Shown: one piece after another, positions 13,026-25,400 of the stretch
Position numbering within the stretch: the first letter of the stretch is position 1
Layout of the letters: the number at the start of each line of letters is the position of its first letter
Assembly (NCBI GenBank): GCA_905250885.1
Contig: CAJNOQ010000185.1
Location: 1 to 64,000, forward strand
DNA length: 64,000 bases
Reading direction: 5' to 3'
From: Didymodactylos carnosus
Taxonomy: Eukaryota > Rotifera > Eurotatoria > Philodinida > Philodinidae
The notes under the pieces: model-generated
The model's database searches: none
Told to the model about the DNA's origin: nothing
Seen by the model: only the letters and a program-made list of their open reading frames with translations
Made by a program: the position numbers and the translations under genes

Positions 13026-13810
13026 TCAGAGATGGGCAGCTCCGACTCTTTCTCGCTTCAGGCATTTTTGAAGTCGCTTCGCTCCGACTCCGCTCCAACA
13101 AGAAAGTTTCTGCATCCGTTCTGCTCTAGCTCCGCTACAACCAGTAAATTTTCGCTCCACCTCAGCTCCAACTCCGCTCTAACTCCACTCCCGCTCGCTC
13201 CACCTTTGCTCCGACTTCGCTCCAGCTAAAAATAATTTTCATCTTATTAGAAAAGCACATTTTTCGCATTTCTTTGAAGTAGCTTTGCAATGATCTGTGG
13301 GGTTCATATTCTCTTTCACAGCATATACGAAAGATCAACACGAAAATTTTTATGCACAATAGTTTTAGACCACAGTTTGATCTACAGCATGGAATAAGAC
13401 TAGTGGAAATAGGGGAGTGTCGATTGCATTTGAATAGAGTCAACATAGCGAGTATGTTCTTAGAGAGTTGGCTGACATAGGATCGCCTGAACATCCCACC
13501 GGAAGAAAACACACGTTCCACAGGAGCGGATGTGAAAGGTACACTACTGCGACTGACAAAGAAATATCGACTACGATGAATAGTCAACGATAAGCTTTCC
13601 TCTGACTGATGGATCTATCGTCGTATACAGAACTTGAAGGGGAAAATGGAGCTATTGGTGGAGCGCTAAAAGAAAGAGCTGCTCCAACTCCGCTCCAGCT
13701 CCATAGTTTTTACGAAGCGCTCCACTCCGACTTCATGACTCTCATAAAACGGTTACTCCAGCTTCGGTGATTTTCATCAACCGCTCCGGAGTCGGAGCTG
13801 CTCATCTCTG
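13026..13810 (-). mobile_element. internally deleted hAT DNA transposon with hATC remnant
   Basis: Terminal inverted repeats read CAGAGATG[GA]GCAGCTCCGACTC at both ends, and the element is flanked by ACTAGTAG (13018-13025) and ATTAGTAG (13811-13818), a 7/8 target duplication of hAT length. On the minus strand, about 13425-13590 encodes TSAPVERVFSSGG followed by VSQLSKNILAMLTLFKCN, the C-terminal dimerisation domain of hAT transposases. The rest of the transposase, including the DDE core and BED finger, is absent. Subterminal DNA is filled with CTCCGACTCCGCTCC-type repeats. The element is therefore non-autonomous, reduced to about 785 bp, but still retains coding sequence. Confidence 0.82.
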
Positions 13811-15099
13811 ATTAGTAGGTTTTGCATAAGATACAAAGCGACTCTTACGATCAACAGTTCCTGCTTTAGAGTTTTACCATTAGGTTTTCAAGCTCTGCAC
13901 TAACAAGTCTTTATGTTTTGTGAGAAAGACAGCATTTTCTGAAAGAATTTTTGGGAAGCTCTGACGGACTCTATGGAGGAAAATTTTCTTTTGTTCGGGG
14001 TCGGGTCGGTAGACGATCTCAAAATTGGCAGTGCGAGATTCGTGAGAGAGAAACGTTTTGTCGGTTACAGGCGCGATCATTGCTCAACGACGGTCTAATC
14101 TAGACCTACAAATAGTAAGCGATATTATCGTTGTCTGTTCTGTAGAAAAATAAACATGAAATTTTCGATTTATTTTTGTGTGTATGATTGTAACTGCTTT
14201 GAAATAAAAAAGCATGGCGTTTTGTGAGAAAGTAAGTTTAAGAATATCGATCGACATTGAAGGTGAAAACACTGCTACACGAACCGATTTTGAGAGGTGA
14301 CAAAGGAGAAAAAACTGTGCGTTGCTGACTCGTTCCCAGGGTCCGCCCAGCCTGGCACATTTCTCTTCGTTCGTATCTTTTATCGAATGAGAAAAAGAGA
14401 ATAAAAAAGCAGTTGACAAAGTTCAAGTTTACGTAACTCTATTTTTAGCTGATAATGGCAGGACTTTTATCAGAAATGTAATTGAAGATCTGCGTTGTAT
14501 TAAAATTCTCATTTATACTAGTTGAATTAAACGCTCTTGTATTGTTATTTTGATAATACTTTTAAACTTTCAAGATCGAAAGTTGTTTAATGTTTGTTTG
14601 TTCACGCTAAATTTTCTGAATTCTTGAGAATACGAAAAAAACTGTTGTTGCCGAATACCTGAAACTTTTGCAACTATTATTCACATGAAATATTCATTTA
14701 ATTTAAACACGTGGACACTGCATACACGTTCATATAGTACGAAATGAAAAAGGATTTCTACATTTGCAACTACAAAGTACGGCTCTTTCTTTCTAATCTT
14801 TTGATGAAAAACCATCGTTTTGGTTTGTGGAAATATTCTCGGATGTTTTACGAACGTTGAATTTTTGCGTAACATGAACCGTTAGTTTTATAGCATGATT
14901 GTATCTGATGGGGTTCTGCTGTTATAACGTATCGCTACTGTACCGTTCGTCAATATGATGTTCGTAGACTTTTGTACACCATAATGTCGCCAGAAAAAAT
15001 CTTTTAAGTATTTGAGTGGTATAAGTAGTCAGTCATTGGGCAAGAAAACTTTCTCCTCCAGGAATTAGAATCAAAAACTCGAATTGTCAACATCCACAA

Positions 15100-15436
15100 C
15101 AGGGCCAGGCGAGTCCGAGATGGGAGTACCGAGTCCAAGTCATGAAGCGAGTTCGAGTCCCCTTCAAGTCCGATAATTTTTTCAAACCTTTTTTGTATTA
15201 CTTTTCTCCTATGCCGTACAATACATCAATCTTATTATAACAGAAAGGTTACATAAGTGAACTTCTATTGCATATCCCATACTCATATTGAAAAAAATGA
15301 AAATTTTACTGTTCATTTATGTAAAAACTTGAATCGATTGGACCTGAAACACAAAAAACTCAAGTTCGAGTCTTTCAAAAAAATCTCCAGTTCGAGTTGA
15401 CAGAAAAACTTTCCAATCCAGACTTGCCCAGTCCTG
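15100..15436. mobile_element. hAT-type MITE with intact 8-bp target duplication
   Basis: A 337-bp element is bounded by CAGGGCCAGGCGAGTCC on the left and the inverted equivalent CAGGACTGGGCAAGTC on the right. ATCCACAA occurs exactly on both sides (15092-15099 and 15437-15444). CAGGG(N)TGGGC-like ends with an 8-bp duplication are the hAT signature. It contains no coding capacity. Repeated GAGTCCGAG/CAAGTTCGAGTC words fill the subterminal regions. The perfect target duplication suggests a younger insertion than its neighbours. A fragment of the same family lies inverted at 7840-7895. Confidence 0.85.
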
Positions 15437-16204
15437 ATCCACAATGATATGCAATAATTGGTCAGCTTGACGAGAAGAGTGCGACATATGACATCAAATG
15501 AAGAAAAATTCCGTATCATAACGCAATCGTTAAGCGAACGTGTTTGAAACATTCGAGAATTGATCTATAATTATTGATCTATTAGTCAGAATTTTTCTTC
15601 TTTGTTCCATGATTAATATACCACAAGTGAATTATTTTTCTTTTTTCTATTTAACGTAAGGAATAGAAGAAAAGAATAAAAAAATTTCGAGCAATGTAGA
15701 TGGACTTTGGCTTCAAGAGTCAACTAAGCATCTATATGGGTGAAATAAATATTTACCTCTTGAAGTTAATATATTACGAGCTTATGTTTACTTCTTTTCT
15801 AAATCAATTTTTTAGTTTATGATCTCAATCAGATTTTTCTTTTTTTTAGTGTTTTTTCTGTTTGTACGTAGATTTACTTCATTTTCACTTAGTTAATGAA
15901 GTAAATTTTTTTCTGTCTTTATTTTGTTCAAAAGAGTAAAAGGAGACGGTTCTATAAGACCCAACTATTCCGTAATGAAGCGTGTCTTTTTTACAGAAAG
16001 AATAACAGAAAAACAAAACAAAAATTAATTTATGTACATTCAAAGAGAAGAACAACGCAAGAAGGAAAAAGGAAATAGGCAGAATGAGAATAAAACAGGA
16101 AGGCTGTAATCATATTTCTATTGCACCATTAACCATAAGAACAAGAGAAAAAAAAGAAGAAGTCGTTCTCCTTTCAATCAAATACAAACAAAATATAATC
16201 GATC

Positions 16205-18725
16205 TCATGTTTTGGATGGTGCAACGTATCGAACAGACGATGTTTTATCTTCAAGCATAATATTTTCATCGAATGAATCTCCCACATCAAGGTCACCTTC
16301 ATCTTCACTTTGTTTTTCCACTAAAATCACAAGTTGAAAAAGATTCTACAATATTTTTTGAAATAACTAATTCAACTTACTTTCATCAATATCATCATAA
16401 TACGTGGCTTTTATTCCATCAACAATATTCAAATGGTCTCGAGCTAAATGATCTTTAATACTTCTTACATGTAATGTACATTTTCGACAATGTTTAAATT
16501 TCGATTGTGTTACTCGACCATTATCCACTTTATTAAAATGCATGAGTAAATGTTTAAACGCTGGTGAACCATTTAAAACTAATGAATTATTCATTATTGG
16601 TAATTGTATTGCAGCAAAGCAATATGGACAAAAAAAATAGCGAGTATTTTTATGAAGCTAAAAAGAAAGAAAACATTTATGCCAAACTATTCTACAACAA
16701 ATGTTCAATGAGCGACTTTGAGACCAATATTGTTCATGCAATAAAAATACGATATGGTATAGTCAAAAATATCTAAATAACTCGCTAGTTAGTTTTTTTG
16801 TAAATGAATCCTAAAAATGTCATGAAAATCTTGTTCTAGGAAAATGGAAATCTCCGTTGGATGGACCATCTGATCGTGAACGAATGACTCTCACTACGTT
16901 TTTCCTACTTGGCTGACATAGATCATCTAAAATCTTATTAAAAAGTCTTACTTCGTCAATATGATAAATCATATCGCTATACATTGACGTTCGAAATGTA
17001 CAAACTTCACAATAATATGGCATTTCTAATCCACAATGGCATAAATTCAAATGTGCTATCAATTCTAACAATGATCCATGTTTTTGTTGACATATACGAC
17101 ATTGATATTCATTCAAATCTAACATATGTTTTTCATCAATATGCATGTACAAATAATAAGGATTTGAAAATTCTGATCTACATTGTTCACATTTTGTTTG
17201 TATTTGATTAAATGGACTTATAAAATCTTCTCTCTCTTTTTCTTTTTGTTCTTGTTGGTCATGTTGTTGTTTATTTTCAAAATGTTTACATAGATGAATA
17301 ATTAGTTGAATATTATTTTCAAATGTTTCATTGCATGCTGGACACTAAAGAAACTATGAGAAAACATCGAATATGATCTATATTCAATAGAAGCAAAGTT
17401 GATAAAATCTTCTACTCTTTGCATGTAAAAATTAAATAAAACAGAATAACTCACTTTACTACGATAATCACCATATTCTGATAGGACAATAGTTCTACCA
17501 GGTTTTTGACCATAATATTTCGGTAACGCTCGTCGATAAGTTTGTTCTAAAAACAAAATAAATAGTATATAAAATACATACAAATTAGAGTCCGCATTAA
17601 ACATACCAAGTTCAACTTCAAGCCCTTCTTCTGAAAATAAAATAAAGATCATTAGCTGAGACGAATTGCAGTCAACAGTGATCAGTTACCTCTTGTTCTG
17701 ACTGATCCAGGCTTGATTCTTGGTAACGGTTGATCTCTTGGGTAATGTGCTGTTGGATGGTCGAATGCTGGTTGTAAAAATGGGATACTCGCTAAAAAAT
17801 AATTTTAATGCAAAAGAACATGGCAAAGAATTATGTATAAAATGGGTACCTTTTCTTGCTGCTTCTGGTTTTACAAATTGTGTTTTGAGCAAATGACCAC
17901 GCGAACGATTTGCACTCTGAACAGAACCACGTCCACCACCACGATATGAAGAATTTGCGTTGCCGCCACGATTGTGACCAAAGTGACTACCGCGTCCACC
18001 ACGTTTTGACCATGGCAAACGATCATCTTGTGTTTGACTTAACCAGTCTTTGTCATTCAGTCCACTATCTCCACTTATATCATCGTCATAATCCATTACT
18101 ATGTCATCCATTCCATCGTCATCAAATATATCTGAATGCTGTTGATAGTAGTTAGGTGTAGATTGACGAGGTGGTGGACGAGAACGGACATTTTGTGCTT
18201 TCGCAGAATTTGTTATTTTATCAAGAACCTAGAATAAATTAAAAAGAACGAACTACAAGATTATTTTCAGATGCAAGTGAACAAGAATTTACAACAAAAA
18301 TAAAACTATAATGACTGCATTTGTATATTGAAAGTATAAAATTTAAATAATATCCAATTGACTTACTTTTACAGGAAAATGTGATAATTGTGCATCTGTT
18401 AATTGTTCTTCACTACAACTCATATTTAATTCCACATCAATTTGTTGTTTCGTTTCTCGAATCATTTGTTTAATACTTTCTTCGATACTCTCTCGTCTAG
18501 GTAATGGTGAGAGAGGAGGAGAAAACTCTTGTTTTTGTTGTGAGTTATTAAACGGTTGATATTGAGACGTAATCTGAGGAAAATGACTATTTTTTGACGA
18601 ACGAAAACGTGTTTGATTATAATTAACGTATGATTGTGTATTTGTTGTTTTTTGTATGCGTTTCGCATCGGCCGAATTTTGTTTAGGACGTATTGAAGCT
18701 ATATTATCTGAGCGAAATCGTTTTG

Positions 18726-18758
<33 letters not shown>

Positions 18759-20612
18759 TAATATTACTATTATTATTGTTATTATGATTATTTATGTCAC
18801 TGTTCACAGTTTCATTATAAGACTGTTGTCTAATTGTTGATTGTTGTGGTGACTGTTTGTTCATTAATAAACGTGAATGTGCTGTAAATTGTGATGGAAC
18901 AGCGTCTAATCGTAATGTGGTCGGACCTTCAAAATCCATCGGTGTAAAATGTTCACGACACACTTTAAATGTGCTTGTTATCGGAGAGACGGGTGCTGAT
19001 GAACCACAGGCATCCAGCCATTTTCGTGCCATTTCAGGATCACGTGGAATTTTATATAATTGAACCCGATGTCGACGTGCCACATACGCATGCCCGCATC
19101 CTTCCACAAAACAACGATTAGTTGCTTTACTTTCAAACTAAAAATGAAAATAAAAACATCCTGAATTATTAACCGATAAACAGATTAATAGAAGAATATC
19201 ATTGTGTAAATGCAAAGCAAAGCAGAAATTTGTCAAATACACTAAATATTTTGCCAAACATGAGTCGACAAAAGAATTTTTTAGGAACAACTAAAGCTTC
19301 CAGTGATTGCAGGACTATAAAATAAGCTTCTTACACTATCATGATGATTGAAAGATGTTTTATTAGCTGCAAACAATGAATTATTGTTGTTATTAGTTTT
19401 TGGCTGTTGTCTTCTAGAATCCATGGTTTGCGTAGTGCTCATATCATTGTTAAAAGCGATCACTGGCGAGGATTGTGCACTTTTGTTTTCCGCAGCTGTT
19501 GGGGCTAAACGTGTTTTGACATGTCCACTTTCCAAATTCATTTTCAATATGGGTTCTAATGTTTTGCCATCTAACTCGGGATTCGATGTATGAAATGTAA
19601 TATTTGTTTTTTTGACCATTTTATTTGATTCTTGTAATTTATCTTGGTAAGCAATCATTTTATAGAAAACATCCAAATCAAATAATGTTGGTAATGATTT
19701 CGATTTCAAACATTTTGTTGTCTTTTTTTCACCCGTTTGAGGATCCGTTGTTGTAACATGTTCAAAACATGGCTCTTCAAAATGACATTCGCATACAGAG
19801 TGTTGAGATGATGGACGTAAATCTGTACGCATCGTATTTTTATACCATTGATGTGCAACATTTGGCAAATGTAATGGAACAGAAAAATATTGAATTGATG
19901 AATTTGATATAGGTCCATTCGGACAACCTTGAACAATACAACAATATTCACGTGATGATGATTGAGAAGTCCTAAAAGAAAAAGATTAAATTTTACTTAT
20001 TTTCTTTTAGAACATTACACTACGTAATTCATTCGTAGAAGCATGATAAAATATTGCCATGAATGATATTTTGCAAATATTTTGGTTTTTAATAAAGTTC
20101 AGCCTCGAATGTCTAACAGGTTATGTGCAGAACAGATAAGACTTGACAGAGTCGAAATTACTTAAATAAAGCTGATTTTGTCGATTTTGTTTTCTCTTTA
20201 AAGAGAACAGAAAACATTCGGCGAATGCAGAAAAAGATATTTCATTACTTTGATCATAGTTTTTAACGATTACTACCCTATTTTTAGCATAGAGAGGCCT
20301 CGAAAAATGCGAAGGTAAACTTTGGATGTACACTTTATCCAAAGATGCTGCTTTTACTGTAAAGTTCAACAACATATATTGCTTTCGTTCATTTTCTCAC
20401 CTTCTCACCACAGCACAAGTTAAGTCAAGAGAATCGAAAGGCTTCTCTAAGATCTATTCACAAAAACTAGTTCAACCAATTTTTTCTACAACAGTAATAA
20501 AATCTATTTTAAAGATTATTTCTTTCTTTTATAAAATCTTATTTATAATATTTCCATTATTCTATCCTATCTGCCATTTGTAACCATAGACAATAACCAC
20601 TTTAACTTACAT
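16205..20612 (-). CDS. double-THAP, POGZ-type zinc-finger protein B
   Basis: Probable DNA-binding nuclear regulator. Exons (minus): 20612-20611, 19971-19335, 19137-18367, 18228-17850, 17791-17690, 17630-17607, 17546-17455, 17344-16952, 16657-16381, 16320-16205; phases close to give 930 aa. THAP domain 1 (residues about 10-95): CIVQGC, W, CECHF and LPTLFD. THAP domain 2 (about 222-305): CFVEGC, YKIPRDP, W, CREHF and AVPSQF. Both show the C2CH zinc ligands and AVPTIF-like motif of the family. An Asn-rich linker, acidic and RGG segments, and a POGZ-like finger block (CPACNETF, CEQCRSEF, CRICQQ, YYCEVCTFRTSMYSDM, FFCPYCF) follow. A 24-nt micro-exon is conserved in frame. The best start is an ATG split by intron 1 (AT at 20612-20611, G at 19971). 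Unlike gene A it ends in an acidic tail without extra fingers. THAP domains derive from P-element-type transposases. Confidence 0.85.
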
Positions 20613-22196
20613 TTTTGCGTTGTTTGTAGTCGTCGAAGAATGGAGAGTGTCTTTCGAATAACGTGTGTACGCAGAAAGAGAACTTTCATAGAGGAGTAAT
20701 TGCACACTATCAAAATGGCCGCGCTGGATATAAAAAAACACGAACAGAACAAAACAAAAAGAACATAAAGCAGAATAGACGTTGATCTTGACAACATTCC
20801 GTCAAGATTCTAGTTGTCTTCTCTTTTCTGTCTAGGCTTATTTTCTGTTGACTTGTGACGTCATTTTTATCCGTATCGATTATTTAGCCAGGCCGTGCTG
20901 TGATGAATAAATACATCTTTTGTGTTGTAGTACGTGTAAAAGCAACATAATATCAGTTTTTTTTCGACTTTGTCATTCCTATAGATGTTTAGGCTTGGTA
21001 TCTATAAGTGAGAGTTTTGACTGTTTTACTGTGCCCATAACCAAAGCAGGATAAATATTGGAATAGATCACTCAGAAAGAGTTAGTCTTCTAGAGTTAGT
21101 ATACATGTACTAGTTCACAATGGTGGAAATATAGTTTTGAAGAAAAGTAAGATGTTAGTAATTCCTGGAGGAGAAAGGAGTCTTAGATGCCCAACTCGTC
21201 GGTGAGAAATTGTCCAGAAGTCCGAAGAAGTCAACTTAAATTTACAATTTTTAAGAGTTTTTAACCATTAACTCAGAAAATGGTAAGGGGGGAAATTCCA
21301 TAAAACACAGTATTACAAAAATATGTTCATATTTAATTTCATTTCTGTACAATTTCAAAAATTGTACTTGCTTTTGGGCTCTATCAAAAAGAAAATAATT
21401 TTAAGATCTCAAGAAAGAAAACAGGCAAGAAAATGCACAAACACACATTTTTGTATCTAAAAAGCGCCTCTGAACTGGCAACAGTTGCAGACATTCGGCC
21501 AACAATAATATTTCATATGAAAAGATTTTATTTTGCAACACTTAGTGTAACCGCTGTCTTTTCTACTCTGAAGGTCAACTACAAACTCGAGATCTAACAA
21601 TATCTGTATGAAGAAAATGAAAAAGTAGGTTATAAAAACATGACTGAAAATTTCGAACACAGAATCAGGTCAGAAACTGAACAAGATATTCAGATGCACT
21701 CACAAAGAAAGAAAGAAGAAAAAAACGAGGTTCGCCTGAAACTAGAAAGGATGACAGGTGTCTCTTTCTTTTCGGCATAGTACTAAGAAATAATATTTAA
21801 AATTTTCTAAAATTTAATAATCAATTTAACAATAATATTATTTTTATCTGTCTTCGCTAGTTTGAGTGTTATGGATGAATCAGGTAAGTCTAAACTAATA
21901 ACAAGGAAACTAAAAATATGATTAAACTATTTATTATTGCTAAATTTTCCATAATTAATACATCTTGTTGAAGACAGAGCGGTTGTATGATAATAAATTT
22001 TAACTTGTTCTCCCATTTGAAAGTATATTGAGTCACGATTTGTCGACTTCTGAAACTAGCGAGAGAATCGACGTCATCTAACAATTACTGAATGAACTAT
22101 TGCACATTAGAAATAATTTATTTTTAGTGAAGTCTTTCTAGTCATATTCGTTGTCACTAAAATTGTTTAACGTAACTTAAAAAATTTCAAATTTAC
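20613..22196. other. promoter-side flank of gene B and intergenic DNA
   Basis: 20613 to about 20800 is probably the 5' UTR and promoter of gene B. Beyond this the DNA is AT-rich with short domain-free frames. On the minus strand, 22077 down to about 21890 follows a TGTTAG acceptor and stays open in the phase that would continue from the orphan segment at 22197-22462, but it resembles no family I know. Confidence 0.4.
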
Positions 22197-22462
22197 CTTT
22201 CGCTCAAATCGATTTCGCCTTTTAGTCGTTCTTGATAATGGCGTTATTTTTCGTTCATATGCACAAGCCATTGTTTTGCTACTCGACGACCGTTTTTCTG
22301 CATTCATCTTCTGTTTTTGCTGTTCTTCGTTACTCGGACTACTAACTACTACTGATTATTTCTCAAATAAACCAAATATTTTACTCATTGAATCACTCGG
22401 TTTTGTTATTGTTCGTATATACTTCCGCTGATCTGGATAATTTTCATAGTAGTCGTCATACT
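22197..22462 (-). pseudogene. orphan coding-like segment, possibly a decayed host gene
   Basis: On the minus strand this stretch has a CTCAG acceptor at its upper edge and a GGTAAAT donor at its lower edge. Between them it reads as a hydrophilic, codon-like sequence (YDDYYENYPDQRKYIRTI, then a Ser/Lys/Arg-rich part ending TTKRRNRFERK) in one frame, interrupted once by TAA. The composition looks like disordered protein, not random AT-rich DNA. With no matching neighbours I read it as the remnant of a host gene; alternatively two overlapping short exons avoid the stop. The family is not recognised. Confidence 0.3.
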
Positions 22463-25400
22463 CTGAGATGGAAAATGATAATTTACACTGATTGGAAGAA
22501 GTATTATCCCTTAACAAATTATCCTAAATTAAAGACTTATCTTTTACACTTAAAATGAAGTGTAGTGCAGTTGGATTTGAATCCTTTTGTTGGACCAGAC
22601 TGAGTCGACCTAGAAAGTTTTTAAGGATGGTCCGGTTCGGGTCGAAAAGTACTTTCGTCCGACCGGACCGAAAATCCATGAAATCATTTTAAACATAAAT
22701 TGTAATATTTAGGTTTGTTTTTCATGTATGTAGCTGTATAAAGACGTTTATCTGGTACAATCAAAGGTGGAAAAAAGATTGCAGTTCCGTGTTTTTTTCA
22801 TAAAAAGCTTGTTATAACGTAAAATAATAAAATAATATGTTTTACCATCGAGTTTATGTCACAGTAATATTTCTTGTCAAGGGTTATGACAGTACTTTTT
22901 GTCTTGATTCAGTAGTTAGATGGGTACTAGTACTGATATCTGACTGGTTTATGGGTTTTTGTCAAGTGATTACGACAAAAAGAAAAGAGATGAAGAGCTT
23001 CACATTATCTCATTCTGTAGAAAACTGTCTGGCCGACAAAACTAAGTCGTCAAAAAACATGAATAAATTGTACTGTGCAATCGATCTGATCGAGAAGGAT
23101 AACATATACTGCGAAATATCGGTGCATACCTAGAAAGAATTATAGATGCAAGAATGTTCAAAAAAAGTCTCAACTGGAATCAAAAAACTTTTAGGAGTGA
23201 TCGGAGACTTTAGATCGAAAACTTTCTTTATCAGACCTGGCCAATGATTTTTGCAAATCTCTAATATATATCCTTACTTTCATCTGTTCTAAATGACTTT
23301 TCTTCAACAATTTTATCTACTGCTGTGATATACACTCTAGACTGTGCAAGTGAATTCAATATATATTAGTCTATTTAAAATCGTTTACTCGTTTTTTGGT
23401 CAGTTTTCGAAATGATGGAAAAAGCGCATGAAGTAGGTTGGTTAATTTGCTGCCCGATGTTGACGTGAAATCACTGATATTAATAAATTATATAAGATAA
23501 TTATATTGCTATGAACGGAGATGTTCTCAAAGAAACGTTTTTAGTCAGAACAGTAAAGGAGTGGAAAGTTTTATTAAGTTAGTAAAGTCCTTTCCAATTC
23601 TGTAGTTTTATCACTCACAGTAGAAAGTTTTGTCATTAACTTACAACAGTATTTATAGTGTAGAGTCCGCCTATCTACATATTTGCTTACTTATTTTTCA
23701 TTCTTTATTTTTATACTTATTGTACATAAATTCATATAGGTCGGACATCTTTATAAGAGATATATTAACTTACGTCGATTTTGTCGCAATGTTTGTTAAG
23801 TTTATTTTCTCTTTTTCTATTCTATTTCTATTATTCATCATGTGAAAAATTTGAATCACAGTTGATATGGAGTTATTTTAGTTTTAAATAATGATGTGTG
23901 ATGTGCAATTTTCTAGATGAGCATGTTCATGATATCTATGTATCCTATAATAAATGTCTTTAAGTCCATATTTATATTTTATACTCCAGACCCTATCTCA
24001 GGTTCTAAATTTTTTTTCTCGAAAAATATGCTTTCCTGAAGATCTATGAAAAAAACTGACTTTTTTGCGTGATTTTCAGCATTTTCATATATTTCCAGAA
24101 GAAAAGCATAGTTTTTACCTGAAAATTTAGAACCTGAGATAGGGTCTGGAGTATCTGTGGTGAAAATTTTCACTCGATCGGACCATTTTTTCGAGGGATC
24201 ATAATGTGACTGAATGAAAACTGGAGTTTTCCAGAAAAAACATGGAAAATCATGTCACAAAATTCGGAGCAAAAATACATCGATTTTCTTTTTTGATATT
24301 CTACCTTTGGTATAAATTTGAGCTCGATCGTACGTGTGCTCTGCATTTGGCAACACGGTGAAAAAAGAGGGGGGAAGGACTCTTCGGCTTGTCTACGTAA
24401 CTCGAGACTTCGCTGATTAAGTTTTTGAAAAAATTATTTTAGAGTAAAACTGAAAGGAGCATATCACTAGATGCAGTTTTTGGTGCTGATTATGAATCTC
24501 ACATTATTTTTTTTACGACGATAAAACACAATTAGTGAGGCATGGAAAGCTCATTGGAAAGATTCTTTTTTAGCAATCAGTAGCTCGTTTACTCCTCTAC
24601 AAACTTTGGTCAAGGCGCTTTTTATCAGCTCTTCTAAATTCGCAGCAAATTAGCTTTTAATGAGAAGAACTTCAAATTCAGGACCTTTTTTTGTCACAGC
24701 GTCATACGTCGAAAAACGATTCTAAAAATTCGACTCTTTAGCCACAAACCTTCATTTTTATACCAAAAGTAGAGTATGGCGAACTGCGTCGAATGGCGCA
24801 AGAACGAAATTTCTAGCTCTTACACTTTTGAGAAAAGCTCAAATTAGTGTGTCAAAAATGTCACAGCGTCACGCTCGGACAAGCTGTCTTAAGCAATTGA
24901 CTTGTAATTAAATTTATTCAACAGTTTTCAACTACTCCAGCGACAGCACTAACTGCTGTATGTTAGATAGACAAAGAACGACTTAATATTAAATAGAATA
25001 TTTATTTTATATCAGATGAAGACAAGACGTATCAGACCCTCTCGTTGATTCTCATTATTTATGTGTTAGAAATAAAAATGAATTTCTTTTATTATTATCA
25101 TCGCTATTGATGTATACAAATACAAATAGCATGTTTAAAATTCATTAGTGTTCAGAAAACGTAACAAAAATGACTATGCCTTTTCATAAAAAGAAAACAT
25201 AAAAAGTCAAAGAATTAAGGTTTTATCAGAGCTTTCCCTTTTGACGTCATAACTAAACAGCAAAAAGATTCGAAAAATTATATTTCTACTCTAAAAGCTT
25301 TATCACTCAAGTTGGAGAGCTTTGGTGAACATGTCACTACTGAAAACTTCTTCCATGTATATTTTTTTGATCAAGATTTAAAATCATCACAATGATGTAG

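Larger units (their letters stand above)
12094..16204. other. intergenic interval between convergent paralogues
   Basis: The 3' ends of genes A and B face each other across 4.1 kb. The interval holds a long palindrome at 12625-12726, a deleted hAT transposon at 13026-13810 and a hAT MITE at 15100-15436, each listed separately. The rest (for example 13811-15099 and 15437-16204) is AT-rich with only short domain-free open frames. 15900-16200 is purine-rich and probably 3' UTR of gene B. Confidence 0.5.

Noticed and set aside
14084-14419. 111-codon open frame on the minus strand
   Set aside because: No recognisable domain, and overlaps another open frame in a different phase; typical chance frame beside the hAT element.
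9212-20612. genes A and B as allelic arms of a recent genomic palindrome
   Set aside because: Protein similarity is limited to landmarks, domain content differs, and intergenic DNA does not mirror across the centre, so this is an old duplication.
20567-20797. 76-codon hydrophobic open frame on the minus strand, with signal-peptide-like start
   Set aside because: It overlaps the probable 5' UTR of gene B and runs through the strong GTAAGT donor; its phase does not match the THAP exon.
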